A DNA stretch of 64,000 bases from an uncultured Bacteroidaceae bacterium (GCA_905235305.1 CAJOLC010000019.1:24583-88582), one strand, 5' to 3'. Numbered from the stretch's first letter, positions 1-10,596 are shown. Program-made: numbers and translations. Notes: a model not told the origin generated them from the letters alone.

Positions 1-95
1 TGCAGGGGCGAGACGCTGCCACAATGCAGTCGGCTGGCCTCTTCCTTGCTGAAGTTCAATATGTTGAACGTATCGGGTGAGAAGTTTGTTGTCAT
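1..95 (-). CDS. N-terminal fragment of ClpC/ClpA-type ATP-dependent protease ATPase (runs off left edge)
   Basis: Reverse strand from ATG at 95 reads MTTNFSPDTFNILNFSKEEASRLHCGSVSPL, which fits the Clp N-domain start (FS..I..SKEEA.RL...I.P.H). Confidence 0.55.
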   Translation of the reverse strand, partial: MTTNFSPDTFNILNFSKEEASRLHCGSVSPL

Positions 96-290
96 ATCTT
101 TCGTTGTCGTTTTCTGTCCTCGGATGCTTATGTGCCGAGGCGCTTTGTAGTAGGAATGTCTGATATCTGTTGTCTGAATACGTTCTACAAATACTGTGCC
201 AAAACCAATCCTCCTGCATAAATACGATGAACAAATATGCCAGATCGCCTTCCGCGGCCTTCCGCGTCAGCAGACATAGCAGGGAGGGTT

Positions 291-360
291 GCTTGAACAT
301 ACATGTATATTCAATTGCACATACATGTACATTCAATTGCACATACATGTATGTTCAAGC
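291..360. repeat. 70-bp near-palindromic repeat of three 22-bp units (ACATACATGTAyATTCAATTGC); second copy at 32508-32573
   Basis: CATACATG at 298, 320 and 342 (period 22). Outer arms GCTTGAACATACATGTAT / ATACATGTATGTTCAAGC are inverted repeats. Confidence 0.9.
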
Positions 361-554
361 AACGCATACTGACGGAGGCAAGGAGCAAGGTGCTTGGCTC
401 GAGTGGCGAAAGGGCATCTAATGACCGATTCGGGTTGAACCGGGAGGTACACCTCCGGGGTTGTTTCTATACTAAAGGCAATTCGGGGCAACGTTTTTCT
501 ACGTAGGCGACAACTTTCTACATTAAAAAAGTCACAATCCCTTCGCCCTATACA

Positions 555-1949
555 TTATTGTATATGACATCGCTTCAGTCCTTCTCGATGTCCTCCATCC
601 TCCATGTCTTCGTCGAGCCTTCCTTTCCAGAGGTAGTTGTCCGTCTCACGGGCGGCGACATTGCTCAACATGAGCAGGCAGACGAGGTTCGGAATAGCCA
701 TGAGCGCATTCATGGTGTCGGTGATGTTCCAGATGACATCAAGGCTGATGATGCTTCCGAAGAAGAGAGCCACGATGTAGAGGATGCGATAGAAGCGGTT
801 GACGCGTCTGTGCTCGATGTAGTTGACGGCACTCTCGCCGTAATAGCTCCAGCCGAGGATGGTGCTGAAGGCAAAGGTGATGATGCCGAAGGTGAGCAGC
901 GGCGCACCGACGTACGGTATCTTGGAGAAGGCAACTTTCGTCAGCGTAGCTCCATCAGCATAGCTGATGTCCGGGTAAGCTAAGATGCTGCTGACAAGCA
1001 TCAAGCCTGTGAGGGCACAGATGACGACGGTGTCCCAGAAAGTGCCTGTGCTGGAGACCAAAGCCTGCCTTACAGGGTTGCGTGTCTGTGCAGCAGCCGC
1101 CACAATGGGAGCACTGCCCATGCCGCTCTCGTTGGAGAAGAGTCCGCGGGCTATGCCATAGCGTGCAGCCATCATGACCGTAGCTCCGACAAAGCCGCCG
1201 CCTGCTGCGGTGGGATTGAAAGCGGACTCCGCGATGAGCTTCAGGGCAGGCCAGACATACTCGGCATTCATAAAGAGAATCACCAGACAACCCATCACGT
1301 ACAGGCCTGCCATGAAGGGAACAAAGAAAGTGCAGACGCGGGCAATGGACTTCACACCGCCCATGATGACACTTGCCGCCACTATGCTGACGGTCAAGCC
1401 TACTGCCCAAGCAGGTATGCCGAAGGTTTCCGATGCCAGAAGAGCGATGGAATTGGCCTGGACGGTGCAGCCGATGCCGAAGCTGGCGAGAGCCGTGAAG
1501 GCGGCAAAGGCGAGTGCCAGCCACTTCATGCCAAGGCCGAGTTCGAGGGCATACATCGGGCCTCCGTAGGTTCGTCCGTCGCTTCCGCGGGCACGATACT
1601 TGACGGCAAGCAAACCCTCGGCGTACTTTGTAGCCATGCCGAAGATGCCTGTCAGCCAGCACCACAGCACGGCACCAGGTCCGCCAAGTGCCACAGCCGT
1701 TGCCACGCCTACGATGTTGCCCGTTCCGATAGTGGCTGCCAGGGCCGTTGCCAATGCTCCGAACTGCGACACATCGCCTTTTGCCCCTTTGTCCTTCTCG
1801 ACAGAGAGGCGGATGCCCGTCAGCAGTCGTCGCTGCGGAATACGTAGCCTGAAGGTGAGGAACACGTGTGTGCCGAGCAACAACACGACCATCGGCCATC
1901 CCCAAAGCAACGAGCTGAGCAGCGTAAAAAGATTGTTTATTTCGTCCAT
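555..1949 (-). CDS. Alanine/glycine:Na+ symporter (AGCS family)
   Basis: 464 aa multi-TM ORF with AGCS motifs (GALATALAATIGTGNIVGVATAVALGGPGAVLW; NESGMGSAPI). Confidence 0.93.
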   Translation of the reverse strand: MDEINNLFTLLSSLLWGWPMVVLLLGTHVFLTFRLRIPQRRLLTGIRLSVEKDKGAKGDVSQFGALATALAATIGTGNIVGVATAVALGGPGAVLWCWLTGIFGMATKYAEGLLAVKYRARGSDGRTYGGPMYALELGLGMKWLALAFAAFTALASFGIGCTVQANSIALLASETFGIPAWAVGLTVSIVAASVIMGGVKSIARVCTFFVPFMAGLYVMGCLVILFMNAEYVWPALKLIAESAFNPTAAGGGFVGATVMMAARYGIARGLFSNESGMGSAPIVAAAAQTRNPVRQALVSSTGTFWDTVVICALTGLMLVSSILAYPDISYADGATLTKVAFSKIPYVGAPLLTFGIITFAFSTILGWSYYGESAVNYIEHRRVNRFYRILYIVALFFGSIISLDVIWNITDTMNALMAIPNLVCLLMLSNVAARETDNYLWKGRLDEDMEDGGHREGLKRCHIQ

Positions 1950-2099
1950 CCCACTTCTTGCGACTTAATCATTTCGCCGTGCAAAGTTACGAAAAAAGTC
2001 TGAAAGAATGAAGAATGAAGCGTGAAGAATGAAGAATTTGCTACCGCCAAAGGGTATCGTCCTTTACTTCTTTAATTCCAACTTTAGTTTCAATAGGCA

Positions 2100-2245
2100 A
2101 CTACTCGTTAGTAAATCGCAAATTACTCGTTAGTAAATGACGATTTATTCATTAGTAAATTGGCAACTACACGTTAGTAGTTTGTTCACGACACGTTTAC
2201 TTCTGCAAACTGACGTGCTTGGATTGCAAAGTAAACGTGTCTGAA
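2100..2245. repeat. 22-bp phased intergenic repeat array (7 phases)
   Basis: Cores at 2104, 2126, 2148, 2170, 2192, 2214, 2236 (CTCGTT, CTCGTT, TTCATT, CACGTT, CACGTT, CGTGCT, CGTGTC), exact 22-bp spacing. Confidence 0.8.
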
Positions 2246-2283
2246 CTTCATGTATAACCGACATCAGTCTGACCGATTACTCA

Positions 2284-3330
2284 TCAGCTGAAGTTTCTGA
2301 AGATACTAAGATAATCCGACAATCTCCACGCGAGGTACAGCAAGTAGGCCAGCATCATGGTGCAACCTTCCAGGCGCGACAGCCTGTAGGCACTGCGTGT
2401 GAAGAGCCAGAAGAGCAGGACACTGGCCGTAAGCACCGTGAAGTCCACTATGCCAAGGCCTGTCACGGCAAGCGGCTTCGCAGTTGCACAGACACCGAGG
2501 ATGAAGAGAATGTTGAAGATGTTGCTGCCCACGACATTGCCGATGGCAAGTCCGCTCTGGCCTTTACGGGCAGCTACGACGCTTGTGGCGAGTTCGGGCA
2601 GACTCGTACCTCCTGCAACAATCGTCAGTCCGATGACGGTTTCGCTCACGCCTGCCAAGCGAGCCAGGCCACAGGCTCCATCGACAAACAACTCTCCGCC
2701 TCCTATCAAGGCTCCCAATCCCAACACGATGGAGAGGACGATGACAGCCGTCGGCATCCGTTCCTGCGCAGACTGTTCGTCCCGATGCTTCGCCATGTTG
2801 AACGAATACGCCATGAACACGGCAAAGAGACTGAGCAGAACCAACCCATCGACTCTGGTAAGTACGCCGCTCGTGCCCTCCAAGCGTTGATCATTGAACA
2901 TTGACCATTGACCGTTGGACATTGACCATTGACCGTTGAACACTCGCCAAACGTCATGGTCGAGCGCAAGAATTGAGAGGACGACACTGGCCAGGAGGCA
3001 CAACGGGATGTCCCTCTTGACGGAAGATTTCTGTATGAGAATGGGGCTGATGGCAGCCGAAGCACCGGCTATGACCAGTGTGTTGAACAGATTGCTCCCG
3101 ACGATGTTGCTCACGCTTAGTGCCGTGGCCGAACTGTCTGCCGAGAGATTTGCCAAAAGGCTCACGATGAACTCAGGAAGCGACGTGCCGAAGGCCACTA
3201 TCGTCAAGCCAATCACCAGCTCGGATATGCCGAACCGAGTGGCCAAGCCCACTGCCCCGTCGGTCAACTTGTCTGCACCGACAAGCACCAGGACACCGCC
3301 TATTATTATATATATAATGTATGTAAGCAT
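2284..3330 (-). CDS. Calcium/sodium antiporter (CaCA family, YrbG-like)
   Basis: 348 aa; duplicated alpha-repeats GTSLPEFIVS / GTSLPELATS and GNVVGSNIFNILFILG. Confidence 0.93.
   Translation of the reverse strand: MLTYIIYIIIGGVLVLVGADKLTDGAVGLATRFGISELVIGLTIVAFGTSLPEFIVSLLANLSADSSATALSVSNIVGSNLFNTLVIAGASAAISPILIQKSSVKRDIPLCLLASVVLSILALDHDVWRVFNGQWSMSNGQWSMFNDQRLEGTSGVLTRVDGLVLLSLFAVFMAYSFNMAKHRDEQSAQERMPTAVIVLSIVLGLGALIGGGELFVDGACGLARLAGVSETVIGLTIVAGGTSLPELATSVVAARKGQSGLAIGNVVGSNIFNILFILGVCATAKPLAVTGLGIVDFTVLTASVLLFWLFTRSAYRLSRLEGCTMMLAYLLYLAWRLSDYLSIFRNFS
2887..2942. repeat. Heptanucleotide tandem repeat (TTGACCA-like, 8 units; 21-bp higher-order period) inside the CaCA gene
   Basis: ttgatca|ttgaaca|ttgacca|ttgaccg|ttggaca|ttgacca|ttgaccg|ttgaaca; encodes NGQWSMSNGQWSMFNDQ. 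Confidence 0.9.
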
Positions 3331-3499
3331 AGATTGAAAAGGTTAAAAGGTAAAAAAAATGAAAAGGTAAAAATGAATAGCCTCTCCCCAACCCTCTCCG
3401 AGGAGAGGAGTTTTCGCGGCTATGAGGCACTCCCCCAAAGGGGGAGCGGGGAGGGGGCTTTTCTTAACTCTTAGCTATGGACTATATACGATTTACTGG

Positions 3500-4934
3500 T
3501 TATTTGCTGTGAACTACGAGCAAGATGTCGCCTTTCTGCAACTCCAGTTGTCCGTTTGGCACAATGAAACTGCCTGCTCGCTTGACCATCATCACCAGAG
3601 TTCCCTTTGGGAAGTGCATGTCCGACAAGCGGTTGCCGCCCGTCAGGTCATACTCCGTCAGCGTCTGCTCCGTGAGGCTTGAACCAAGTTCCTCGGGAAA
3701 TTCTACGCCAAACTCGTTGTCCGCCTTCGGTTCGTCCGTTGCCAGTCCGAGCCATCGGGCTGCCCTGGTGATGGTCATGCCTTGCAACGACATGGACAGA
3801 AGCGTGATGACAAAGACGACATTGAACAGAAAGTTGGCGTCTTCGATACCGGCTATGACCGGATAAGTAGCGAAGATGATAGGCACAGCACCTCGCAATC
3901 CTACCCACGAAAGGAACATCTTGGCATTCCTCGACACATGGAAAGGCTGAAGACAAATAAATACGGAAAGCGGACGAGCCACGAACATCATAAACAAACC
4001 TATGGCTACGCTGGCAAGAAGTACGTCCACCATGTCGCTTGGGTCTGCCAGTAGGCCGAGCGTCAGGAACATGACAATCTGCAGGAGCCACGTTATTCCC
4101 TGGAAGAAAGTATTGGTCTCGCGTCTGTACGACAGTCGGTTGTTGCCCACGACAAGGCCTGCTACATAGACTGCAAGATAGCCGTTTCCTTTCAGAAGGT
4201 CAGTGAAAGTGAAGATGATAAGTATGCAGCTGAGCATAAGCACTGGATAGAGCGAAGCATTAGGAAGGTTAATCCGATTGACAATCCTCACTAATGCAAG
4301 GCCTCCCAAGTAGCCCAAAAGTCCGCCGACAGCCAGCTGTCCGACGATTTTCGTGGCTAAGTCCATGCCCGAAAACTCGTCCGCCGATACTATCATCCCC
4401 ACGAGTGCGACCGTCAGCATGTATGCCATCGGATCGTTCGAACCGCTTTCCAACTCAAGCAAAGGCCTGAGATTATGCTTCAAACCAATGCCACCCGAAC
4501 GCAACAAGCTGAATACGGAAGCCGAATCTGTGCTGGAAACTGTTGCCGCCAACAACATCGACATGGGCAAAGTCAGGCAGATGTCGAGCCGAGTATATGT
4601 GGAAAGAACGTAGATGAGTAGTCCTGTGATGCCTGTCGTCAGCATGACTCCCAACGTGGAAAGCATGCTGTGCCATCACTGGTCGTATGTCACGAAACTT
4701 CGTGTCCATTCCTCCCGAGAAAAGAATGACAGAAAGGGACAGCATACCAATGAGTTGGGCATCTTCATGGTTGTTGAACTCCAGTCCAAGCCCGTCGCTG
4801 CCGAAAAGCATACCAGTGAAAAGGAACAGCAACAATGTGGGTATGCCAAAACGATAGCCCCACTTACTGATGACAATGCTGGCAAAGATAAGCACTGCAC
4901 CAAGGAAGAAAATGTTTTCTGGTGTGAATTTCAT
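3500..4934 (-). pseudogene. Potassium/proton antiporter (CPA1, NhaP2/CvrA-like, C-terminal TrkA_C/RCK domain), split by a frameshift near 4668
   Basis: ORF from 4934 (MKFTPENIFFLG...FRDIRPVMAQ) continues in another frame as LSTLGVMLTTGITGLLIYV...; C-term LSDMHFPKGTLVMMVKRAGSFIVPNGQLELQKGDILLVV is TrkA_C-like. Confidence 0.8.
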
Positions 4935-5608
4935 AATACAATGAAAGTATATAATAATGAAAAATAAAGCCTCCCCCACCCTTCCTAAAGAAAAGGTGAA
5001 AAGGTAAAAAAGTGAAATGGTAAAAACTCGTCAACTTGTCAACTCGTCAACTTTTTCCCTCATTTTAGAGGGGTCTTGGGAGGTTTTTCAACAAAGGAGT
5101 CGCCTCAACGCTATGACATAATAAAGGCGTGGAGACGTAGATGTCCAGTCCGAAAAAGCAACGTCGGAGACAAAACGGACAAAGATATAATCGTGAAAGT
5201 TCAGCAGTTTGCCTGCCGAAGAACGTGCCCCTTGATTGCCAAGTCTGCCGCGATGTGTGGGCAAAAGGCGGAATGAACGGGACGAGGCAAAGCGATGGGA
5301 AGCAGGAACTGAGAGAGAGACTCCCCCGACACCTCCAAAAGGAGGGGAGATATGTTCCCACGAAGAAAGCGCCTCCTTTAGGAGGGGTTGGGAATAATCC
5401 TCTGCCTTGAAAGGCGAATTAAAAATGGAAGAATGAAAGAATAAAAGAATGAAAAAGCAAAAAGGCAAAGGCAGGATATGACGAACCAAGAATGAAGAAA
5501 TGAAAGAATAAAAGAATGAAAAGGCATAACCTTTCTTATTCTCTTGTTCTCTGGATTTCACATTCATGCCTTTTATTATTTCATTCCTTCATTCTATTTA
5601 AGTCTGCT

Positions 5609-6883
5609 TTATCCGCAGAAGCTAAGCAGTATGCCTGCAGCGACGGCACTGCCAATGACGCCTGCAACGTTTGGTCCCATTGCGTGCATCAGCAGGAAGT
5701 TACGCGGATCGGCCTTCTGACCTTCAATCTGGCTGACACGGGCTGCCATAGGAACAGCACTGACACCAGCCGAGCCGATGAGCGGATTTATCTTCTCCTT
5801 GAGGAAGAGGTTCATCAGCTTTGCCATGAGAACTCCGCCTGCGCTGCCAATGCCGAAGGCAACGATGCCGACGCAGAGGATGGTAATCGTCTGGAAGTTC
5901 AGGAAGGCGCTTGCTGTGGCAGTGGCACCAACGGTTACGCCCAACATGATGACAACTATGTTGTTCAGCTCGTTCTGTGCGGCCTTGCTAAGACGCTCCA
6001 CAACGCCACTCTCCTTGAAGAGGTTGCCGAGCATGAGGCAGCCGATGAGTGTTCCGGCAGAAGGAACAATGAGGCTGACGACGATGGCAACAATGATGGG
6101 GAAGATAATCTTCTCCTTCTTGCTGACCGTACGCAGCTGGCTCATCCTTATCTTGCGTTCCTTTTCAGTTGTAAGGGCACGCATGATGGGCGGCTGAATG
6201 ACGGGAACCAATGCCATGTAGCTGTAGGCAGCGACGGCAATGGGACCGAGCAACTCGGGAGCAAGCTTGGATGTCAGGAAGATGGCCGTAGGGCCGTCGG
6301 CGCCTCCGATGATGCCGATAGAAGCCGACTGCGCAGCAGTGAAGCCAAAGATGTCAATCTGTGTAACCAGGAAGGTAGCGAAGATGCCGAGCTGGGCTGC
6401 AGCACCAAGGAGGAGACTCTTCGGGTTTGCAATCAGAGGACCGAAGTCCGTCATGGCACCTACCCCAAGGAAGATGAGGCAAGGATAGACACCAGCCTTC
6501 ACTCCGATGTAGAGGACATCGAGCAGACCACCGTGGGCCATGACGTAGCCATAGCTGTGGTAGTTGGGGCTGGCAGGGTTCAGGAACTCATTGTTCCACA
6601 TATCGGAGTCGAAGAGCCCTGCGCCTGGCAGGTTACTCAGTATCATGCCGAAGGCAATAGGCAAGAGCAACAGGGGCTCGTACTCTTTCTTTATGGCAAG
6701 ATAGAGCAGGAAGCAGCCGATAAGGATCATAACGGCATTCTTCCACCCTTCTTCCTGTATGAAGAATGTGACGAAGCCCATCTCGTTGAAGAACTTGTTC
6801 AGGCCTTCCTCCAGGTTGAAGTCTGCAGCCATCAGAGGCGCAGCAACGAGAAAAAGCAAGAGCAGACTAATATACTTTTTCAT
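5609..6883 (-). CDS. Sodium-ion-translocating decarboxylase beta subunit (OadB/MmdB)
   Basis: 424 aa; [52 protein letters not shown]. Confidence 0.95.
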   Translation of the reverse strand: MKKYISLLLLFLVAAPLMAADFNLEEGLNKFFNEMGFVTFFIQEEGWKNAVMILIGCFLLYLAIKKEYEPLLLLPIAFGMILSNLPGAGLFDSDMWNNEFLNPASPNYHSYGYVMAHGGLLDVLYIGVKAGVYPCLIFLGVGAMTDFGPLIANPKSLLLGAAAQLGIFATFLVTQIDIFGFTAAQSASIGIIGGADGPTAIFLTSKLAPELLGPIAVAAYSYMALVPVIQPPIMRALTTEKERKIRMSQLRTVSKKEKIIFPIIVAIVVSLIVPSAGTLIGCLMLGNLFKESGVVERLSKAAQNELNNIVVIMLGVTVGATATASAFLNFQTITILCVGIVAFGIGSAGGVLMAKLMNLFLKEKINPLIGSAGVSAVPMAARVSQIEGQKADPRNFLLMHAMGPNVAGVIGSAVAAGILLSFCG

Positions 6884-6911
6884 AATCTGATAAGTCGTTT
6901 AGCCGTTTTGT

Positions 6912-7631
6912 TTATTCAATTTCAATGAGGGCCTGACCACTCTGAACCTGTGCGCCAGCATCGACAAGGATGGCCTTTACGGTTCCTGCAAACTCTGCCG
7001 TGATGTTGTTCTCCATCTTCATGGCTTCCATGATGAGCACCGTGTCGCCTGCATTGACGCTGTCGCCCACCTTGACAGTCACTTTGTTGATAGTGCCGGG
7101 CAATGGAGCTGTGACAGTCTTGGCACCGGCTGCGGGAGCAGGAGCGGCAGCAGGAGCAGGAGCTGCGGCAGGAGCGGCTGCGGCTGCAGCTGGGGCTGGC
7201 TTCTGTTCTGGCTCGGCCTTTGCAGCCACGGCATCTGCCACCATCTCCACGAGCACGTCGCCCTGGTTGACGCTCTGTCCGGATGTGACAGCCACGCGCT
7301 GTACCGTTCCATCGACTTCGCTCACAATGTCGTTGGCCATCTTCATGGCTTCGATGACGAGGAGCACATCGCCGCTCTTCACATGCTGACCGGCTGCTAC
7401 ATTAATCTTTGTGACCGTGCCGGGCAGTTCGCTGTTGACGTTCTTCGGGCCGCCGGTCTGTGCTGCCGAACCTGCAGAGGCTGCCTGCGGGCGGGGTGCC
7501 TGACTCTTCTTTTGGGGTACTTCTACTTGATAGGTCTGACCGTTGACGGTTACATTCATCTGTACGCCGTTGAGGTCTTCTACGGTGGCTGTGTAATCCT
7601 GACCACCTATCTTGAACTTGTATTCTTTCAT
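6912..7631 (-). CDS. Biotin carboxyl carrier protein with two biotinyl domains
   Basis: Two EAMKM motifs ([26 protein letters not shown]) joined by an Ala/Pro-rich linker. Confidence 0.93.
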   Translation of the reverse strand: MKEYKFKIGGQDYTATVEDLNGVQMNVTVNGQTYQVEVPQKKSQAPRPQAASAGSAAQTGGPKNVNSELPGTVTKINVAAGQHVKSGDVLLVIEAMKMANDIVSEVDGTVQRVAVTSGQSVNQGDVLVEMVADAVAAKAEPEQKPAPAAAAAAPAAAPAPAAAPAPAAGAKTVTAPLPGTINKVTVKVGDSVNAGDTVLIMEAMKMENNITAEFAGTVKAILVDAGAQVQSGQALIEIE

Positions 7632-7667
7632 TAGTTTGAAGTGTGAAATGTGTGATTAAAGGTTTGC

Positions 7668-8000
7668 TTAGAGCCTTGGGTTGAGTTGTGCGCCCCAGGC
7701 TGTCTGATAGGGAGCAATGGTGAGGACGTGGCTTTCGCTGTTGTCCCTTTCCTGGAAGTACAGGTGGAGAGCCATCGCCACTGCTGCCTTATCCGCTTCG
7801 CTGGCTTTGACCTGAGTGCCTGCCTGCACGCTCTTCGTGCCGGAAGTCTTTGCCACGTTTGCTTTAGCGCTTGTATTCTTGGCGACAAACGAGAAGATGC
7901 CGAGGATGAGGACCAGGATGATCAGGATGGCAAACACCACCAGAATGGAGATGCCCGCCAAGAGCCATATCTGAGGATCTGATATAGAAAGTAATCTCAT
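7668..8000 (-). CDS. OadG-family (gamma/delta-type) subunit of Na+ decarboxylase
   Basis: 110 aa with one N-terminal TM (GISILVVFAILIILVLILGIFSFVA), located in the mmd operon. Confidence 0.8.
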   Translation of the reverse strand: MRLLSISDPQIWLLAGISILVVFAILIILVLILGIFSFVAKNTSAKANVAKTSGTKSVQAGTQVKASEADKAAVAMALHLYFQERDNSESHVLTIAPYQTAWGAQLNPRL

Positions 8001-8006
8001 GATGCT

Positions 8007-9578
8007 TTACAGAGGGATGTTGCCGTGCTTCTTGGCAGGGTTAGTCAGTTTCTTGTTCTCGAGTTGGGCAAGGGCGCGGATGATGCGGAAGCGGGTGTTG
8101 CGCGGTTCAATCACGTCGTCGATGTATCCATACTTGGCAGCCTGATAGGGATTTGCGAAGAGGTCTTCGTACTCCTTCTGCTTCTCTGCCATGTAGGCCT
8201 TAGCCTCTTCTACCTTACCCTCGTCCTTGAGGGCCTTGGCTTCCTTGGCGTAGAGCACGCTGGCAGCACCGCTTGCGCCCATGACAGCTATCTCGCTCGA
8301 CGGCCAAGCATAGTTCAGGTCGCCACGAAGCTGCTTGCAGCTCATCACGATGTGACTGCCGCCGTAGCTCTTGCGCAGTGTGACGGTGACTTTGGGGATA
8401 GTGGCCTCGCCGTAGGCATACAGCAGCTTGGCGCCGTGCAGGATGACGGCGTTGTACTCCTGGGCAGTGCCCGGGAGGAAGCCCGGCACATCGACGAGGG
8501 TCACGATGGGAATGTTGAAGGCGTCGCAGAAGCGGACGAAACGGGCACCCTTGCGGCTGCTGTTGCAGTCGAGCACGCCGGCGAGCTGCTTGGGCTGGTT
8601 GGCAACGATGCCGACACTCTGGCCGTTGAAGCGGGCGAAGCCGATGATGATATTCTTGGCATAACCCGGCTGCACCTCGAAGAACTCACCGTTGTCGACG
8701 ATGCCTGCTATCACCTGATACATGTCGTAAGGCATGTTGGGGTTGTCGGGAATGATGTCGTTGAGGTAGTCCTCCATGCGGTCGATGGGATCGGTGCAGG
8801 CCACGCGGGGAGTCTTCTCGAGGTTGTTCTGCGGGATGTAGGAGAAGAGTTGCTTAATCATGGCGATGCACTCCTCTTCGCTCTTGGCCGTGAAGTGCGT
8901 GACGCCGCTCTTTGTGGCATGAACGCTTGCGCCGCCGAGCTGTTCCTGAGTAACCACTTCGCCCAGAACGGCCTTCACAGGACCAGGACCTGTTAGGAAC
9001 ATATAGCTGCTTCCCTCGACCATGAAGGTGAAGTCCGTCAGTGCGGGGCTATAAACGGCACCGCCTGCGCACGGACCCATAATGGCACTTATCTGGGGAA
9101 TCACGCCAGAGGACATGATGTTGCGCTGGAAGATTTCAGCATAACCTGCAAGGGCGTTGATGCCTTCCTGCAGACGTGCGCCGCCAGAGTCGTTGAGTCC
9201 GATGACGGGAGCACCGACCTTCATGGCGATGTCCATCACCTTGCAAATCTTGCTTGCCAGCATCTCGGAGAGAGAACCAGCGGAAACCGTGAAGTCCTGA
9301 GCAAAGACATAAACAAGGCGACCACCGATAGTGCCGCTACCTGTTACGACGCCGTCGCCCAGATATTGCTTCTTCTCCATGCCGAAGTTCGTGCAGCGGT
9401 GCTTCACGAACATATCCAACTCCTCGAAGCTACCTTCGTCGAGCAGCAGGTTGATGCGTTCGCGAGCTGTGAGCTTGCCTTTCTCGTGCTGCTTCTCGAT
9501 AGCCTTTTCGCCGCCGCCTATGCGGGCTTTGGCGCGGAGCTCCATAAGCTCCTTAATCTTTTCTGTTTGTGTACTCAT
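8007..9578 (-). CDS. mmdA: Methylmalonyl-CoA decarboxylase alpha subunit / acyl-CoA carboxyltransferase
   Basis: 523 aa carboxyltransferase; [40 protein letters not shown]. Confidence 0.94.
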   Translation of the reverse strand: MSTQTEKIKELMELRAKARIGGGEKAIEKQHEKGKLTARERINLLLDEGSFEELDMFVKHRCTNFGMEKKQYLGDGVVTGSGTIGGRLVYVFAQDFTVSAGSLSEMLASKICKVMDIAMKVGAPVIGLNDSGGARLQEGINALAGYAEIFQRNIMSSGVIPQISAIMGPCAGGAVYSPALTDFTFMVEGSSYMFLTGPGPVKAVLGEVVTQEQLGGASVHATKSGVTHFTAKSEEECIAMIKQLFSYIPQNNLEKTPRVACTDPIDRMEDYLNDIIPDNPNMPYDMYQVIAGIVDNGEFFEVQPGYAKNIIIGFARFNGQSVGIVANQPKQLAGVLDCNSSRKGARFVRFCDAFNIPIVTLVDVPGFLPGTAQEYNAVILHGAKLLYAYGEATIPKVTVTLRKSYGGSHIVMSCKQLRGDLNYAWPSSEIAVMGASGAASVLYAKEAKALKDEGKVEEAKAYMAEKQKEYEDLFANPYQAAKYGYIDDVIEPRNTRFRIIRALAQLENKKLTNPAKKHGNIPL

Positions 9579-9705
9579 CTTTGTGATTTAGTATTTGACG
9601 ATTTACGTTTTTTCAATTCGCGTGCAAAGATACAATTTTTTACGTTATGTTGTACTCTTGATGCCGTATTTTTTCCTTTCCTTACACATTATATATTATA
9701 ATATG

Positions 9706-10596
9706 TCACTTTGCCCAGAGCAATGTTCCGTCTGAAGACTGTCCTTCCGCATCGACAGACAACTGAGTGACGCGACTGTTGTTGTAGAACGTTACTTCTG
9801 CCTCCCCTTCATCGTTCAACTTGAGGTTGGGATTCCAATAGAGTGTGCGACGATAGTCTTTCTTGTCTTCCGAAGGCTTTTGCTTGCTGTAATCAGGCGA
9901 ATAGAACTGTGCAGGATAGGCAAAGCCAGGAATTACATAGCGGCGGTCGCGATATGTCAACCGGCGGGAGCCACTACGGAAGGGATAGCGGACAAGCGTT
10001 GTCTTAGGCTCGTTGCTGCCATAATACATGCTGTTGCCATACTGTCGAGGACTGTAATCAGAGTAAAAGACATACATATCCCAGACGCCATTGCCTTGAT
10101 ACTCCAGTGCCTCACCAGGGGACATGTCGAAGTCGTGGGTCGAGCGAAGATACTTTCTGACATATATGGAATCCTCCGGTATAGAGTCGCCTCGCATGGC
10201 GAGAATCATTCTTCGGGTAAATCCGACGCCGTTGCGAACCTCGAACGTCTTTTCCTGCCCTTCTCCATATTTCCTTTCAATGACGCCTACGCCGAAGTCT
10301 GCCGTCAAGACCTGCATGAAACCCAATCCTATGAGCACGCCGCTCACGTCGGAGGGCTTGTCTGTGTCGGTCCGTCGCGTATAGGCCGTGAACCAGATTG
10401 TATCGCCAAGTTGATAAGAGGTGTTGTCCATGTGGACGAAGACTTTCTCCTGCGGAATGGTACGGCCAAAGGCGGCTTGCCTCAGAGCGAACTTTTCGAG
10501 GGCCGATTCCTCGGCAAAGGCGAGGATGGGCAGCAGGAAGAAAAGGATGACAATCCTCATCTTCATGTCGCACATTATGTCCCGCATAGATAGCAT
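9706..10596 (-). CDS. Secreted MG2/carboxypeptidase-regulatory-like protein, apparently with a large internal deletion
   Basis: Signal peptide then KVFVHMDNTSYQLGDTIWFTAYTRRTDTDKPSDVSGVL; C-term TLYWNPNLKLNDEGEAEVTFYNNSRVTQLSVDAEG. These blocks normally bracket a much longer Bacteroidales protein. Confidence 0.6.
   Translation of the reverse strand: MLSMRDIMCDMKMRIVILFFLLPILAFAEESALEKFALRQAAFGRTIPQEKVFVHMDNTSYQLGDTIWFTAYTRRTDTDKPSDVSGVLIGLGFMQVLTADFGVGVIERKYGEGQEKTFEVRNGVGFTRRMILAMRGDSIPEDSIYVRKYLRSTHDFDMSPGEALEYQGNGVWDMYVFYSDYSPRQYGNSMYYGSNEPKTTLVRYPFRSGSRRLTYRDRRYVIPGFAYPAQFYSPDYSKQKPSEDKKDYRRTLYWNPNLKLNDEGEAEVTFYNNSRVTQLSVDAEGQSSDGTLLWAK

Noticed and set aside
170-506. Small ORFs MYIQLHIHVHSIAHTCMFKQ... 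across the 22-bp palindrome
   Set aside because: Translation of the repeat in several frames and both strands; the DNA repeat explains it.
955-1905. 316-aa reverse ORF overlapping the AGCS symporter in another frame
   Set aside because: Alternative-frame shadow; His/Arg-rich, no recognisable motif.
3396-3450. Hairpin-forming CCTCTCCCC/GGGGAGAGG sequence as a functional element
   Set aside because: A common low-complexity Bacteroidales intergenic sequence type; no specific evidence of function here.
5516-6928. 470-aa forward ORF opposite oadB
   Set aside because: Antisense shadow of a clearly conserved gene; low-complexity composition without domain motifs.
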